64,000 bases of DNA from Anadara kagoshimensis. Its lineage: Eukaryota > Mollusca > Bivalvia > Arcoida > Arcidae. Position 1 is the first letter of the stretch; each line of letters opens with the position of its first letter. Shown here one piece after another: positions 57,301-62,059 of the stretch. Made by a program: the position numbers and the translations under genes. The DNA lies in assembly GCA_021292105.1 (NCBI GenBank), contig CM037866.1, positions 6,842,163 through 6,906,162 of the forward strand, written 5' to 3'. Under the pieces are notes generated by a model, which saw only the letters and a program-made list of their open reading frames with translations, did no database searches and was not told the origin of the DNA.

Positions 57301-58009
57301 GAACCACAGTGCTTCAGACTGCCTGGGTTCAAATCTCACTTGAGCTGATCCTAGTGCTAGACAGTTGTCAGTTTGCTTGCCTCACAATGTCTAGGCCAAC
57401 GGCTAGGTACAAGTGAAATATAGGTTTACAGTCCAACCTGCCTTAAAGGCCACCTCGATATAAGTGCCATCTGCTTATAAAAGCCAGTAGAATTGTATCC
57501 CAATTGCTCTTTATTCATGTTATTTGTACCTGTATATAAAGACCACCTGCCCATAAAAGGTCACTTTTACTGGATCCCTTGGGTGGCCTTTATAGACAGG
57601 TTTGGCTGTATTTGATTTTTATGGAAATAAAGAGTAAATCACGATCACAAACACAAAGACTTGATAAGTAGCTATTTACCTGCAATTTTCAGTGAAGCAT
57701 TATGGCTGATTGCACTGCCATGGATGTTGGTCGCATTGCAGTAATACACTCCAACGTCTGGCTTCTCTGATTTACTATGGATAACTCGTAAAAAGAAAAG
57801 ATTCCCATCATCCAATATCATCCGGTTAGAAGAAGGATCATCATCAAATGTGACGACTTGTCTCCCGTTCCGATACCATGTTATGACAGGCTTAGGGCTT
57901 CCTTCAGCTTTACAATTTAAAGTCGCTGGGTCATTTTTCGCTAAGTAACCATCTTTTGGGTGTTCAACGATTCGTGGATTTGGGAGGCGATGATCTGTGG
58001 CTGCTGCAG
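28907..58009 (-). CDS. robo: Roundabout (Robo) axon-guidance receptor, 21 exons, partial at both ends
   Basis: Single-pass receptor for the secreted guidance ligand Slit; in the Robo family Ig1-Ig2 bind Slit and the cytoplasmic motifs recruit Abl, Enabled and GTPase regulators. Twenty-one minus-strand exons, each bounded by AG/GT sites, splice into one open frame of about 1,512 residues with every split codon agreeing: Ig1 (res 1-110), Ig2 (111-206), Ig3 (207-295), Ig4 (296-396), Ig5 (397-498), FN3-1 (499-608), FN3-2 (609-about 735), FN3-3 (about 735-825), membrane span (about 837-861), then a tail of about 650 residues. Order and motif set match vertebrate ROBO1 (about 1,650 residues) throughout. 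No signal peptide exon is seen, so the 5' end lies beyond 58009. The last visible exon ends at a good GTAAGT donor, so at least one more 3' exon is expected; if that donor is skipped, a stop follows at 28826. No frameshift or stop interrupts the model, so it looks functional. Confidence 0.95.
29141..29331. repeat. TGACCTAC short-period repeat in robo intron
   Basis: About nine copies of (A/T)GACCTAC or GACCTGC spaced 20-45 bp, each followed by ATTCC, TGTCC or TGCCC. Lies just upstream of the last visible robo exon. On the minus strand each copy is GTAGGTCA, a nuclear-receptor-like half-site. Confidence 0.75.
29334..29543. mobile_element. TACTGTGAA-family small element
   Basis: TACTGTGAAATCATTTATTT start and ACCGATTTTTCACAGTA end form the inverted repeats; inner AATTTTTGGAATCCAATTT. 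210 bp within a robo intron. Confidence 0.75.
29993..30070 (-). CDS. robo: robo exon: short proline-rich segment (78 bp)
   Basis: Residues 1431-1456: G-K-W-S-G-K-R-P-E-Q-S-G-I-P-P-Q then R-P-V-L-P-P-G-G. It sits where vertebrate ROBO1 has its proline-rich CC3 motif (P-P-P-P-V-P-P-P), which recruits srGAP proteins, so it may be the CC3 counterpart; the sequence match alone is weak. Acceptor TATTTACAG, donor GTAAGT, phases 1 to 1, both in agreement with neighbours. Confidence 0.82.
30150..30697. mobile_element. GTAAAACCTTG inverted-repeat element carrying a nested insertion
   Basis: Left GAGTAAAACCTTGCTTCATT and right AACAAGGTTTTACTGAG are inverse over the terminal ~13 bp. The same terminus occurs at 44882 and 48871. 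The 366-bp element at 30174 splits it. Confidence 0.6.
30174..30539. mobile_element. 366-bp hAT-like element
   Basis: Ends CAAGGGCGTAGCTGAGCAT and ATGCTCAGCTACGCCCCTG match over 18 of 19 bases, with an exact 5-bp target duplication ATTGC (30169-30173 and 30540-30544). In a robo intron. Confidence 0.8.
31229..31357 (-). CDS. robo: robo exon: basic segment with SPYSTDSN motif
   Basis: Residues 1388-1430. R-P-A-R-P-S-S-P-Y-S-T-D-S-N-Y-S-A-V-V matches C-P-R-P-T-S-P-V-S-T-D-S-N-M-S-A-A-V in ROBO1, directly after the serine block as expected. Basic flanks (K-R-Q-R-R-H-H-R and S-Q-R-K-K-Q). Too short and lacking ATG, so invisible to simple reading-frame searches. Acceptor TTTTTTCAG, donor GTAAAT, phases 1 to 1. 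Confidence 0.93.
32145..32240. repeat. ~32-bp repeat, three copies
   Basis: AATGGCAGATATATGAAAAA GCC-type units occur three times in a row in the robo intron left of 32464. Confidence 0.85.
32464..32664 (-). CDS. robo: robo exon: conserved Ser-rich block (SSSDGSF)
   Basis: Residues 1321-1387. Contains S-S-A-A-S-S-S-D-G-S-F-L-T-E-A-D-F-A-S-A-V-A-K-A-A-E, almost the same as the S-S-S-D-G-S-F-F-T-D-A-D-F-A-Q-A-V block of vertebrate ROBO1/2, one of the best conserved parts of the tail. The acceptor is TTATTTAG. I place the donor at GTGTGG because the following exon then joins in frame to an equally conserved segment; this donor is weaker than the others. Confidence 0.93.
32900..33065. repeat. 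TTCATGACATGAGCTTCCAT repeats
   Basis: GAGCTTCCATTCTCATGA, TTTCTGATGGTTGCTGTTTC and CATGATCATGAACTTTC recur in two to three diverged copies with many short CATG palindromes. Robo intron. Confidence 0.75.
33736..34017. mobile_element. TACTGTGAA-family small element
   Basis: TACTGTGAATCGGGGAAATT start and TTTCTTATACAGTA end; inner copies of GAAATTTTCC/GGAAATTTC. 282 bp in a robo intron. Confidence 0.6.
34045..34339. repeat. ~135-bp tandem duplication ending in an element terminus
   Basis: GCAGAGAAGTGACATTTGAA and GCAGAGAAGTGACAGTTGGA start two copies that share AAAATGCAAATGAATTA and AATTTCCATG. The second copy is followed by GGAAATTTCCCAATACACAG TATA, an end of the TACTGTGAA family. Confidence 0.65.
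34985..35210. repeat. Three copies of GGTGATGTCTCAATATAAGT
   Basis: The 20-base word, which is the 3' part of the SINE family, occurs at about 34996, 35096 and 35174 with similar spacers, as if a SINE tail had been amplified. Two more copies are near 38951 and 38997. Confidence 0.7.
36078..36310 (-). CDS. robo: robo exon: acidic tail segment with Asp run
   Basis: Residues 1243-1320. Acidic and glycine-rich: E-S-E-S-E-P-E-P-Q-G, E-G-Q-G-E-G-E-G-D-G, then H-D-D-D-D-D-D-E-A-G. The aspartate run is coded by a CAT/ATG-type trinucleotide repeat visible as (CAT)n at 36104-36120 on the plus strand. Vertebrate ROBO1 also has acidic stretches between CC2 and the serine block, so the position fits, but the sequence itself is not conserved. 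Acceptor TTTTACAG, donor GTACTA, phases 2 to 1. Confidence 0.9.
36104..36120. repeat. CAT trinucleotide run inside a robo exon
   Basis: Five to six CAT triplets on the plus strand code for an aspartate run on the minus strand. Confidence 0.9.
36681..37482 (-). CDS. robo: robo exon: cytoplasmic CC2 (LPPPP) motif
   Basis: The largest exon, residues 976-1242. V-N-W-A-E-F-L-P-P-P-P-E-H-P-P-P is the CC2 motif, nearly identical to N-W-A-D-L-L-P-P-P-P-A-H-P-P-P in ROBO1; CC2 is the Enabled EVH1-binding site. The remainder is low-complexity sequence unusually rich in cysteine, proline and serine that I cannot align to vertebrates. Starts with a histidine/cysteine cluster (C-H-H-D-H-C-D-H). Acceptor TTTCAAAG, donor GTAAGT, phases 1 to 2. 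Open frames on the opposite strand here are shadows. Confidence 0.95.
37958..38248 (-). CDS. robo: robo exon: cytoplasmic CC0/CC1 motifs
   Basis: Residues 879-975. I-Y-N-I-P-Q-M-K-T-F aligns with the CC0 region of vertebrate ROBO1 (the E-M-K-T-F stretch), and P-V-A-P-Y-A-T-T-T-L-I-N is the CC1 motif (P-Y-A-T-T-x-L-I). The CC1 tyrosine is a known Abl phosphorylation site in flies. A serine- and asparagine-rich linker with G-S-G-D-S follows, also present in ROBO1. Acceptor TTTGTAG, donor GTAATA, phases 1 to 1. Confidence 0.95.
39032..39190 (-). CDS. robo: robo exon: juxtamembrane and transmembrane segment
   Basis: Residues 826-878. A hydrophobic run of about 24 residues from W-F-I-G-M-L-I-G-T-I-G-G through L-A-L-C-I-F-S-I-W is followed by the basic stop-transfer stretch C-R-K-R-K-N-K-K-K, as expected for a type I membrane protein with the tail in the cytoplasm. 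The G-G-T-V-W pattern within the span resembles vertebrate Robo. Acceptor TTTTCAG, donor GTAAGT, phases 1 to 1. Confidence 0.95.
39331..39363. repeat. (GA)n microsatellite
   Basis: About 16 GA dinucleotides in the robo intron upstream of the membrane-span exon. Confidence 0.95.
39585..39750. repeat. ~90-bp AT-rich tandem duplication
   Basis: AAATGATGAATGTTAATAAA followed by AATAATAAATATAAATGGA is present twice with minor changes. Confidence 0.8.
39880..41155. other. Repeat-poor intronic block
   Basis: Within the 3.8-kb robo intron before the membrane-span exon. The sequence is of mixed composition with no repeats shared with the rest of the window and no splice-bounded reading frame. Possible regulatory sequence, not demonstrable here. 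Confidence 0.35.
41158..41448 (+). mobile_element. tRNA-derived SINE, third family
   Basis: Head GTGGCCTAGTGGTTAAGGCG (A box) and GTGGGTTCGATCCCTGG (B box); body with TTGAGCAAGACACTTAATTT and CCCTGCGATGGACCGGCGTC, and CCGGGATAAGCTCCAGCCTG near the end. It looks complete and little decayed. Confidence 0.9.
41625..41815. mobile_element. TACTGTAGA-family small element
   Basis: TACTGTAGATCATTTTTATT start and AAGTAATCTATAGTA end, with TTTCGCAAGAG and CTCGCGAAAAA forming the inner inverse. 191 bp. Confidence 0.7.
42722..42922 (-). mobile_element. SINE, minus orientation
   Basis: Minus strand GGTGGCCAAGTGGACTAAAG (A box like class II tRNA), GGCTTCAATCCCACTCG (eroded B box), ending in GAGATAAGTGAAAGAAGCTT. 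Confidence 0.7.
43012..43177 (-). CDS. robo: robo exon: FN3 domain 3, end
   Basis: Residues 771-825. Contains N-T-L-L-I-K-R-L-R-A-G-M-T-Y-T-I-K-V-A-A-R-T-R-K-G-V-G-P-Y-S, a clear FN3 tyrosine-corner strand and the G-x-G-P-x-S ending. Two cysteines (V-S-C-I-S and E-N-C-S) lie in the first strands. Acceptor TTTTTTTCAG, donor GTAAGT, phases 0 to 1. Followed by the largest intron of the model, 3.8 kb. Confidence 0.94.
43683..44036 (-). CDS. robo: robo exon: end of FN3 domain 2 and start of FN3 domain 3
   Basis: Residues 653-770 (118 codons, phase 0 at both ends). Carries the FN3-2 body with R-F-E-V-K-Y and the tyrosine corner region Y-T-M-Y-E-V-C-V-M-A-Y, then a linker and the FN3-3 start with L-N-V-Q-W-L-P-P-P and G-D-I-Q-G-Y-E. 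Acceptor CCATGGCAG at 44038-44037, donor GTGAGC. The acceptor and first 16 coding bases are copied in a tandem duplication 138 bp upstream, and the reading frame stays open across the whole copy (see findings), so an alternative start at 44174 would add 46 residues. Confidence 0.94.
44021..44296. repeat. 138-bp tandem duplication across a robo exon edge
   Basis: TAACATCCATATCAACCTGC starts at 44021 and again at 44159. Each copy continues with CATGGAGAAAAATAATGTTT and ends with about 24 similar bases (TTTTCTGAAAACCCATGCAA / TTTTCTAAAAACCCCTGCAA). The first copy includes the acceptor and first 16 coding bases of the exon 43683-44036. Confidence 0.92.
44298..44395 (-). mobile_element. SINE fragment
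   Basis: Minus strand carries GGTCAGGTCTGATTAAGACT and TTCTTTCGCAAAGCA, internal parts of the family at 5441. Confidence 0.6.
44732..44862 (-). CDS. robo: robo exon: FN3 domain 2, first part
   Basis: Residues 609-652. Encodes a charged linker with E-E-I-Q-R-K-L-K-K-V, comparable to the K-Q-V-Q-R-E-L segment that precedes FN3-2 in vertebrate ROBO1, and then S-S-A-I-K-A-F-W-S carrying the FN3 tryptophan. Acceptor TTTGTAG, donor GTAAGT, phases 1 to 0. It is too short and ATG-poor to be noticed as an isolated reading frame. Confidence 0.88.
44921..45035. repeat. 30-bp minisatellite, about 3.8 units, nearly perfect
   Basis: CCTGTGGTGCCACACATGAA plus AACTCAACTT repeats without change at exactly 30-bp intervals in a robo intron. 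Confidence 0.95.
45195..45360 (+). mobile_element. SINE fragment
   Basis: GGGTTTGAATCCCACTTGGG (B box), TTTCGCTGGACGCTCCAGGT and the tail TTGATATAAGTGAAAGAATC. Head truncated. Confidence 0.65.
45402..45552 (-). CDS. robo: robo exon: FN3 domain 1, second part
   Basis: Residues 559-608. Contains the FN3 tyrosine corner in L-I-P-K-T-T-Y-I-F-F-I-R-A-Q-N and the closing G-Y-P-S-D-L-S-D-S-V strand, close to vertebrate Robo FN3-1. Acceptor CATACAG, donor GTAAGT, phases 0 to 1. A SINE fragment of the plus orientation lies immediately downstream in the intron (about 45195-45360). Confidence 0.93.
46045..46223 (-). CDS. robo: robo exon: FN3 domain 1, first part
   Basis: Residues 499-558. FN3 hallmarks are present: P-G-S-P-S-K-P at the start, the core tryptophan in L-R-L-T-W-Q-P-P, the N-P-G-D-S-P-I-T-S-Y loop and the following Y-I-V-E-Y-Y strand. 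Acceptor TTTTTAG, donor GTAAGT, phases 1 to 0. This joins directly to the exon at 45552. Confidence 0.94.
46372..46458 (-). CDS. robo: robo exon: Ig domain 5, end (87 bp)
   Basis: Residues 470-498. A small exon that is easy to miss: D-L-R-V-S-D-S-G-K-Y-E-C-K-A-T completes Ig5 with its second cysteine, followed by G-E-T-T-W-G-A, matching G-E-A-T-W-S-A in vertebrate Ig5. Acceptor is a poly-T tract ending TTTTAG; donor GTAAGT; phases 1 to 1. Confidence 0.93.
47129..47347 (-). CDS. robo: robo exon: Ig domain 5, first part
   Basis: Residues 397-469. Contains R-P-P-P-I-I-R-I-G-P-Q-N-Q, strikingly close to R-P-P-P-V-I-R-Q-G-P-V-N-Q of vertebrate ROBO1 Ig5, then cysteine in L-Q-C-E-V-M and tryptophan in V-G-W-Y-K-N-G. 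Donor GTATTT, phase 1. The acceptor is a tandem CAGCAG (47350-47345), so the start may be 47347 or 47344; both keep the frame and differ by one residue. Confidence 0.94.
48262..48421 (-). CDS. robo: robo exon: Ig domain 4, second half
   Basis: Residues 344-396. Contains G-T-L-T-I-R-N-V-K-L-E-D-A-G-E-Y-E-C-E-G-L-N, the second half of an Ig fold with its D-x-G-x-Y-x-C motif. Acceptor TATTTTAG, donor GTATGC, phases 0 to 1. A 2.4-kb intron separates it from the first half of the domain. Confidence 0.93.
48870..49311. mobile_element. CAGTAAAACCTG inverted-repeat element with nested insertion
   Basis: Left ACAGTAAAACCTGCTATAGT and right TTTATATCACGTTTTACTGA are inverse at the tips, and the TATAAAGACCAC / GTGGTCTTTATA-like inner part links it to the GGCCTTTATA family. 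Interrupted at 48916. Confidence 0.65.
48916..49172. mobile_element. 257-bp Harbinger-like small element
   Basis: Ends GCCCCAGTTTCACAATTATT and AATAATTGTGAAACTGGAGC, inverse with two differences, flanked by the 3-bp duplication CTG (48913-48915 and 49173-49175). Inner TTAGCTAAGATTTT pair is also inverted. The 3-bp target and GC-rich tip suggest a PIF/Harbinger type. Confidence 0.65.
49600..50480. other. Repeat-poor intronic block
   Basis: Mixed-composition sequence in the 2.4-kb intron inside Ig4, with no match to the repeats elsewhere in the window and no coding frame. Possible regulatory sequence. Confidence 0.3.
50805..50947 (-). CDS. robo: robo exon: Ig domain 4, first half
   Basis: Residues 296-343. 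Starts S-P-P-S-F-V-V-R-P-E-D, the counterpart of P-P-H-F-V-V-K-P in vertebrate Ig4. Cysteine in L-Q-C-V-V-T, tryptophan in V-Y-W-S-K-R. Acceptor ACACTAG, donor GTAAGT, phase 0. In Robo structures Ig4 takes part in receptor dimer contacts; that role is family knowledge, not visible here. Confidence 0.93.
53065..53192 (-). CDS. robo: robo exon: Ig domain 3, second half
   Basis: Residues 253-295. Completes Ig3 with L-R-I-E-S-V-E-A-S-D-A-G-T-Y-I-C-V-A-K-N, which contains the D-x-G-x-Y-x-C Ig signature, followed by the V-G-T-A-E-A strand. Acceptor CATCAG restores the phase-2 arginine; donor GTAAAT, phase 1. Preceded by a 526-bp intron and followed by a 2.1-kb intron. Confidence 0.93.
53520..53692 (+). 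mobile_element. SINE fragment
   Basis: GTTGTAATCCCACTTGGACA (B-box remnant), CTCTGGGTACTCCAGTTTCC and a doubled CACCTCAATATCAG tail. Adjacent to the Ig3 exon. Confidence 0.55.
53719..53857 (-). CDS. robo: robo exon: Ig domain 3, first half
   Basis: Residues 207-252. Begins E-K-P-S-F-K-R, equivalent to E-R-P-S-F at the start of vertebrate Ig3; first cysteine in F-P-C-D-V-V and tryptophan in V-E-W-K-K-E-G. Acceptor TTTTCAG; donor GTATGA splits an arginine codon (phase 2). The second half of the domain is on the next exon, the usual split for this domain. Confidence 0.93.
53940..54090. repeat. Two copies of a ~70-bp intronic repeat
   Basis: CCAGATAAAATTGTGACCAT and CCAGATAAAATTGTAACCAT start copies that continue with CATAGCAACAAGCAACTTGA. 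The same words appear on both sides of the short gap next to the Ig2 exon. Confidence 0.85.
54136..54423 (-). CDS. robo: robo exon: Ig domain 2
   Basis: Residues 111-206. Opens with V-L-N-K-E-F-R-Q-S-P-D-D, matching the Robo Ig2 start (D-F-R-Q-N-P-S-D in vertebrates). Ig cysteines in F-H-C-R-P-P and Y-T-C-L-A-T, tryptophan in V-L-W-R-K-G, and the N-M-A-G-D-R-E-S family signature near the end. Whole Ig domain in one exon, acceptor TTTACAG, donor GTAATA, phases 1 to 1. In the family Ig2 supports Slit binding and heparan sulphate contact together with Ig1. The intron before it is 3.26 kb and filled with SINE pieces and a palindromic DNA element. Confidence 0.95.
54455..54560 (+). mobile_element. 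SINE fragment
   Basis: GGTTTGAATCCCACTCGGGC (B box) then GTGGTTTTCTCCAGACACTC and GGGTTTCCTCCACCACCC. Confidence 0.6.
54731..55093 (+). mobile_element. SINE copy, possibly two joined, with CAAT tail
   Basis: Two B-box-like segments (AGGGTTCAAACCGAAG at 54738 and CAGGGTTCAAATCCAAG at 54820) are followed by one body and the tail GATATAAGTGAAATATTCTT, GACTTGGATG, then (CAAT)n. The doubled head suggests one copy inserted into another. Confidence 0.65.
55583..55744. mobile_element. Palindromic small DNA element (GGCCTTTATA family)
   Basis: AGACCTGTCTATAAAAGCAC start and AAGGCAGGTTAGACTGTATA end, with GTGGTCTTTATATACAGGTT inside. Confidence 0.7.
55745..56630. repeat. AT-rich degenerate repeats
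   Basis: The words CTTTTCCAAAAAACATTAAC and AAATTTCATATTTTTGCTT recur three to four times between 55930 and 56240. No coding content. Confidence 0.6.
57005..57160. repeat. ~28-bp repeats (AAGAGTCGTAGTTACA)
   Basis: About five copies of a unit containing GAGTCGTAGTTAC and a T-run, in the intron between Ig1 and Ig2. Confidence 0.8.
57228..57425 (+). mobile_element. tRNA-derived SINE
   Basis: Head GTGTGATCCTGTGGTCTAAA, B box GGGTTCAAATCTCACTTG, and a short body ending in AAGTGAAATATAGG. It runs directly into the palindromic element at 57428. Confidence 0.65.
57428..57610. mobile_element. Palindromic small DNA element (GGCCTTTATA family)
   Basis: TACAGTCCAACCTGCCTTAA start and TATAGACAGGTTTGGCTGTA end; opposite orientation to 15425. 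Lies 70 bp from the Ig1 exon. Confidence 0.85.
57680..58009 (-). CDS. robo: robo exon: Ig domain 1 (Slit-binding)
   Basis: Encodes residues 1-110 of the visible protein, starting with a short alanine run then R-I-V-E-H-P, the Robo Ig1 entry motif. The first Ig cysteine is in L-N-C-K-A-E-G, the core tryptophan in I-T-W-Y-R, and the second cysteine in V-Y-Y-C-N-A-T; the S-H-N-A-S-L ending is nearly identical to vertebrate ROBO1. Acceptor TTTTTAG at 58011-58010, donor GTAAAT; phases 1 to 1. Ig1 is the main contact surface for the Slit D2 domain in this family. A second AG pair a few bases inside the exon (GCAGCAG) could shift the start by six or nine bases. Confidence 0.95.
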
Positions 58010-58149
58010 CTAAAAATAGAAAATTAGTGAAAATTACCAAGATGTTTGTTTTTTATTATTTATTTTTTTTTACAGAAATATCGGAAGCAAAGCATTTTCA
58101 TAAGTGAATTTTTTTATGATTTTATTTGCACCAAAGTGACTCCTTTTAT

Positions 58150-58510
58150 TAATAATTGATTTTGTACACATCTACAAACTTCAGCATTGAAACAAACATA
58201 TTTGTTTTTTATAAATGACCAGTTGTCTCCCTTTGATAAATGCATCTTGATTTTGGAAGCCATATAGGTACTGCAAGGAGCACAGGAAAATGGACATGGA
58301 ACCAAACTATTTTTATCATGATTGTATTTACAATAAAAAAAATCTCCTATTTATTAAGAGATTTTACACATCTTACAAACATCACTAAAAAATGTTTGAT
58401 GGTTAATGAGTTATCTCCCTTTATTATACCACTAGACTGCAATGCATCCCATCTAGGTACTGCACAGAGCATAGAGAAACCGGACTGGGTACCAGACTAT
58501 TTTTATGGCT
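58150..58510. repeat. Two diverged ~170-bp copies
   Basis: AGTTGTCTCCCTTTGATAAA, TAGGTACTGCAAGGAGCACA and CCAAACTATTTTTATCATG are followed ~211 bp later by AGTTATCTCCCTTTATTATA, TAGGTACTGCACAGAGCATA and CCAGACTATTTTTATGGCTG. Short open frames here are coincidental. Confidence 0.7.
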
Positions 58511-58559
58511 GTGGTAATAAAAACAATTAATCAACATCTACAGAAAGTACATGATGATG

Positions 58560-60370
58560 GACATTTTAATTAGCAGGCTGACCAGATGACCAACACTTAA
58601 ATCAAAGTCTGGTCCTAATCATTGGTCATCTTATCTACAGTAAGGCTGGACACTGGAATTTTATTACTGTCAGTAGGCTGGACATTGCCAGATTCTGTAA
58701 AAGGACTCAGCTGTTGTTTTGATTTTCAGAGTAGCCATTACACTGACCAACGACCATAAAATTTACCTCCAATCATAAAGAGCTGGGAGCACCTGTTGAG
58801 AGTCCTTATGTTTGACAGATAAACTGCTTTCTCTTATGTAATGAAATCAGATAAGGATTTCTCCCTTGTCTGAACTGCTCAATTTCAAGTATTTTAATTA
58901 CCAATTAATGGTCCCTATGAGAGGTTTCCAAATAAGATTAAGTGTGGGCTCAACAGCTGGGAGGATGGCTCTAAACTGCCCAGCGGTCATTTAAAACTGA
59001 CCCAAGAGTGTTTACAGTTATTTTATGTCTTTTGAAGTAATTACCTCTACATAAGGATTGGAATAACTTTCAACTTTCATCAACATGATATTTTCACACA
59101 TGTGGACTTTAATCGCCATTCCTGTGGTTTAGCCAATACTTGTAAACATATAACCAGATTTTTATTTTATTGCCCCTAGATTTATCATATACAGAGCAAG
59201 CATTTACACTGGCATAAGGCCCCTTCCCTTTTTGAGCTGGCATACAACCCTCTACTTTTCATTGAACATCCATTTTCAGCAACTCATCATATATAACCCA
59301 ATTCAGCTAACCTCAATCTTTATTTTTATTTTTTTTAAATTCCCTTTCCCCTTTCCATCTTTACCATGTCAAGTGCACAACTTCAAAATATTAAGGTCTA
59401 CACATTGGCTGTAATACAACCCATCCAGGGATGAATGGCCTGGGACACAACTGGAGCCCCAAGAACACTTCCACTTGCTCACATAATGGCCAGGACCAAG
59501 CAAAATCCTTGCAATACCGTGACAGATCACATGTAGACACACTCCCAAAATCATCATTATGAAGTTTCACATGCATGTATCACAGGTCATTTTAAATTTC
59601 CTTTAATGAATTTTAATATCCATTAATGATGCATAAATACATAATAACTATGCACATTTTCTTTTGTTCTCAACATGCACTTGCATAATTAGCATTGAAT
59701 GTCTGTTTTGAAGAAAAATATAGTATGTTAAAAACTTATCATACTGCCCCTCAATAACTTTACCAACTGGCTTATTGACAAAGTATTTTGAGGTCCCCAA
59801 GACCATTTTTATATATAAACTTAAACTGCAATTGATTCATCGCCAAGCCCATTTATTATTCCAAAATCCAACAAAGCAAATGACGGCTTTACTTTTATTT
59901 TTTTTAGGTATCCACAATTTTAAAAGTATTGGGAACCAAATTTCCAAAATTTGTGAAAATAATAAGTTCAATTTTAAAGTTTTTTTTTCTAAAAAAATTG
60001 CTAAAATAGGTTGTTTTTTCCTATAAGAATTTATCAGAAATTATAAGCCAATAGTCAATTTGTGTATGGAATCAGATTGAAAGAGTTTTACAATGTAAAC
60101 TGTCAGCCAATATGTGCAGACCATATCTTTCTGAAGCTAATGACAACTGGACATTGTCCATTATCAGGTGGACATCGTTCATTATCATAGCTGGCTAATT
60201 TAACTGTCAACATGACGGACAGATTTACAAGTTTAGTGACATGCTTACAAAAATCAATCATGTCTTGAGATTGTCTTATCTTGGATTAGGATTAGGATTA
60301 TCTTAATCTACTAATAATCTGTATGTAATAACAGACCCAAAATGTTACTACAAACTGGACAACTCTGGTA
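58560..60370. other. Upstream intron or flank, no feature recognised
   Basis: AT-rich; a TTAGGATTAGGATTATC short repeat at about 60282-60301. No signal-peptide exon for robo could be found on the minus strand. Confidence 0.4.
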
Positions 60371-60379
60371 ATTAGCTGA

Positions 60380-60870
60380 CCACTCGGCTAATTAGCTGGT
60401 CAGTTTGATTTTCTCAAGAGCAGTCAAATCTATCAAAGATAAAAGTTCTACTTCATGATCTAAGACCAAGAAATTGACCACTGGTCAGTTTAATTTTCTG
60501 TCTATCATAAGATAAAATATTAGTGCTTGCTTTGTGATCAAGGACCAAGAAATTGACTGCTGGTCAGTTTGATTTTTTTGTCTGTCATATGATGAAATAT
60601 TGTACCGTGTTTCTTGATCATGGACCAAGAGATTGACCAATGGTCAGTTTGATTTTTCAGTCTATCAAAAGATGAAATATTTCTTTTTGATCAAGGACCA
60701 AGAAACTGACCACTGGGCAGTTTGATTTTCTGTCTATCATAAGATAAAATATTGATGCATAATTCATGATCAAGGAATAAGAAATTGACCACTTGTATTT
60801 TTTTTCTTTCTATCAAAGATAAAATATTGCAACTCATAATCTAAGACTGAGAATCTGGCCACTAGTTAAT
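60380..60870. repeat. ~80-bp minisatellite, about 6 units
   Basis: TGGTCAGTTTGATTTTCTGT, CTATCATAAGATAAAATATT and ATCAAGGACCAAGAAATTGA recur; the GGTCAGTTT word is at 60398, 60483, 60562, 60642 and (as GGGCAGTTT) 60715. Confidence 0.85.
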
Positions 60871-61584
60871 AATGATCGGTTGGAGATTATTAACCATTCC
60901 GGTCAAGAATTTCTGGTCAGTGTTTATATTCAGAGATAAGAGGCTGGAGGTTATTAAGAGCAGCTAACAAAATATTTATATTTCATTGTAACTGACCGAT
61001 GGTCAGTTTTCTTAACAGGATTGCTAGCCATTATGTCTCCCAGATATTTGTTATGATCTGTTGGACATCAAAATATCTCGGTACTTGTAACGATATCATA
61101 ACCTGGAACTCTTTTGGCTTTGGAGATAAGGAAATGAGATCAAAATGATCTCACTTGTACAATGGTCATACTTTATTCATCAACAAAGAATGCCGATATC
61201 TGAACATCAACAGACATAATAAGCTACCAGATTCACCAATAACTTGATAACTTGCGATGCCAGTTTTACAATTTTTTCCATATTCTCTGGGATTGTGACC
61301 TTGTCAATTTTCTTTATACATTAAAAAAACCTTTTTCAAAGATTCTTTGGTTGGAGCCTTTGTTAGTTTAAATATTTTGTAAAAGATACATATAGGGATT
61401 TTTGAAATTTTGAACTTGGATTACCAAATGAGAACTTCAAATTAGTTAAATTCTTTTGTTTTCTGTATTTTCTGTTTCCAGAGTTGGTTTTACAACAAGG
61501 GCGGGGAACATCTGGAAGTCGCTAGTCACGCTGGTAACCATAAAAATCAACAATTAGTCCATGGTGATAAAAACCAGCATATAT

Positions 61585-61680
61585 TGACACCCCATAAATC
61601 CCTCCCTTGTAAAAAACACCCCATAAATCCCTCCCCTTGTAGAGAACACCCATAAATCCCTCCCCAGTAGAGATAACATG
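61585..61680. repeat. ~32-bp repeat, three copies
   Basis: CACCCCATAAATCCCTCCCT followed by TGTAAAAAA or TGTAGAGAA, three units. Confidence 0.85.
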
Positions 61681-61922
61681 TCATCCCTCCCAAAACAAAA
61701 TAATGCTGAAGAAAATTAAAATTTAGCCAAGGTCTAGAGAGTGTAAGAAACAGAGAGGTCATCCAAAAATTCAGAAGATTTTTATGAAAATTTTTATGCT
61801 TCTAACTCCATATTTTTAACATTTGCAACTTATCATGATTTCAGCAATTTAACATAACATCGCAATTTGAACCTTATTTGTATAGCCCGCAATTTGAACC
61901 TTATTTGTATAGCCACTCAACT

Positions 61923-62038
61923 ACAGTCAAACCTGTCTGTAAAGACCACCCAAGGGAACAATTGGGATACAAATTTACTGACCTTTATAAGCAGGTGGCC
62001 CTTATATAGAGGTGGCATTTAAGGCAGGTTGGACTGTA
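61923..62038. mobile_element. Palindromic small DNA element, internally deleted
   Basis: TACAGTCAAACCTGTCTGTA start and AAGGCAGGTTGGACTGTA end; the left half is shortened after CCCAAGGGAA. Confidence 0.8.
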
Positions 62039-62059
62039 CTTTACAATTTGTGTATCAAA

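Noticed and set aside
58114-58530. Candidate signal-peptide exon or small gene upstream of Ig1
   Set aside because: Frames on both strands overlap a diverged duplication, lack a hydrophobic signal core with a phase-1 donor, and are not in the proper context.
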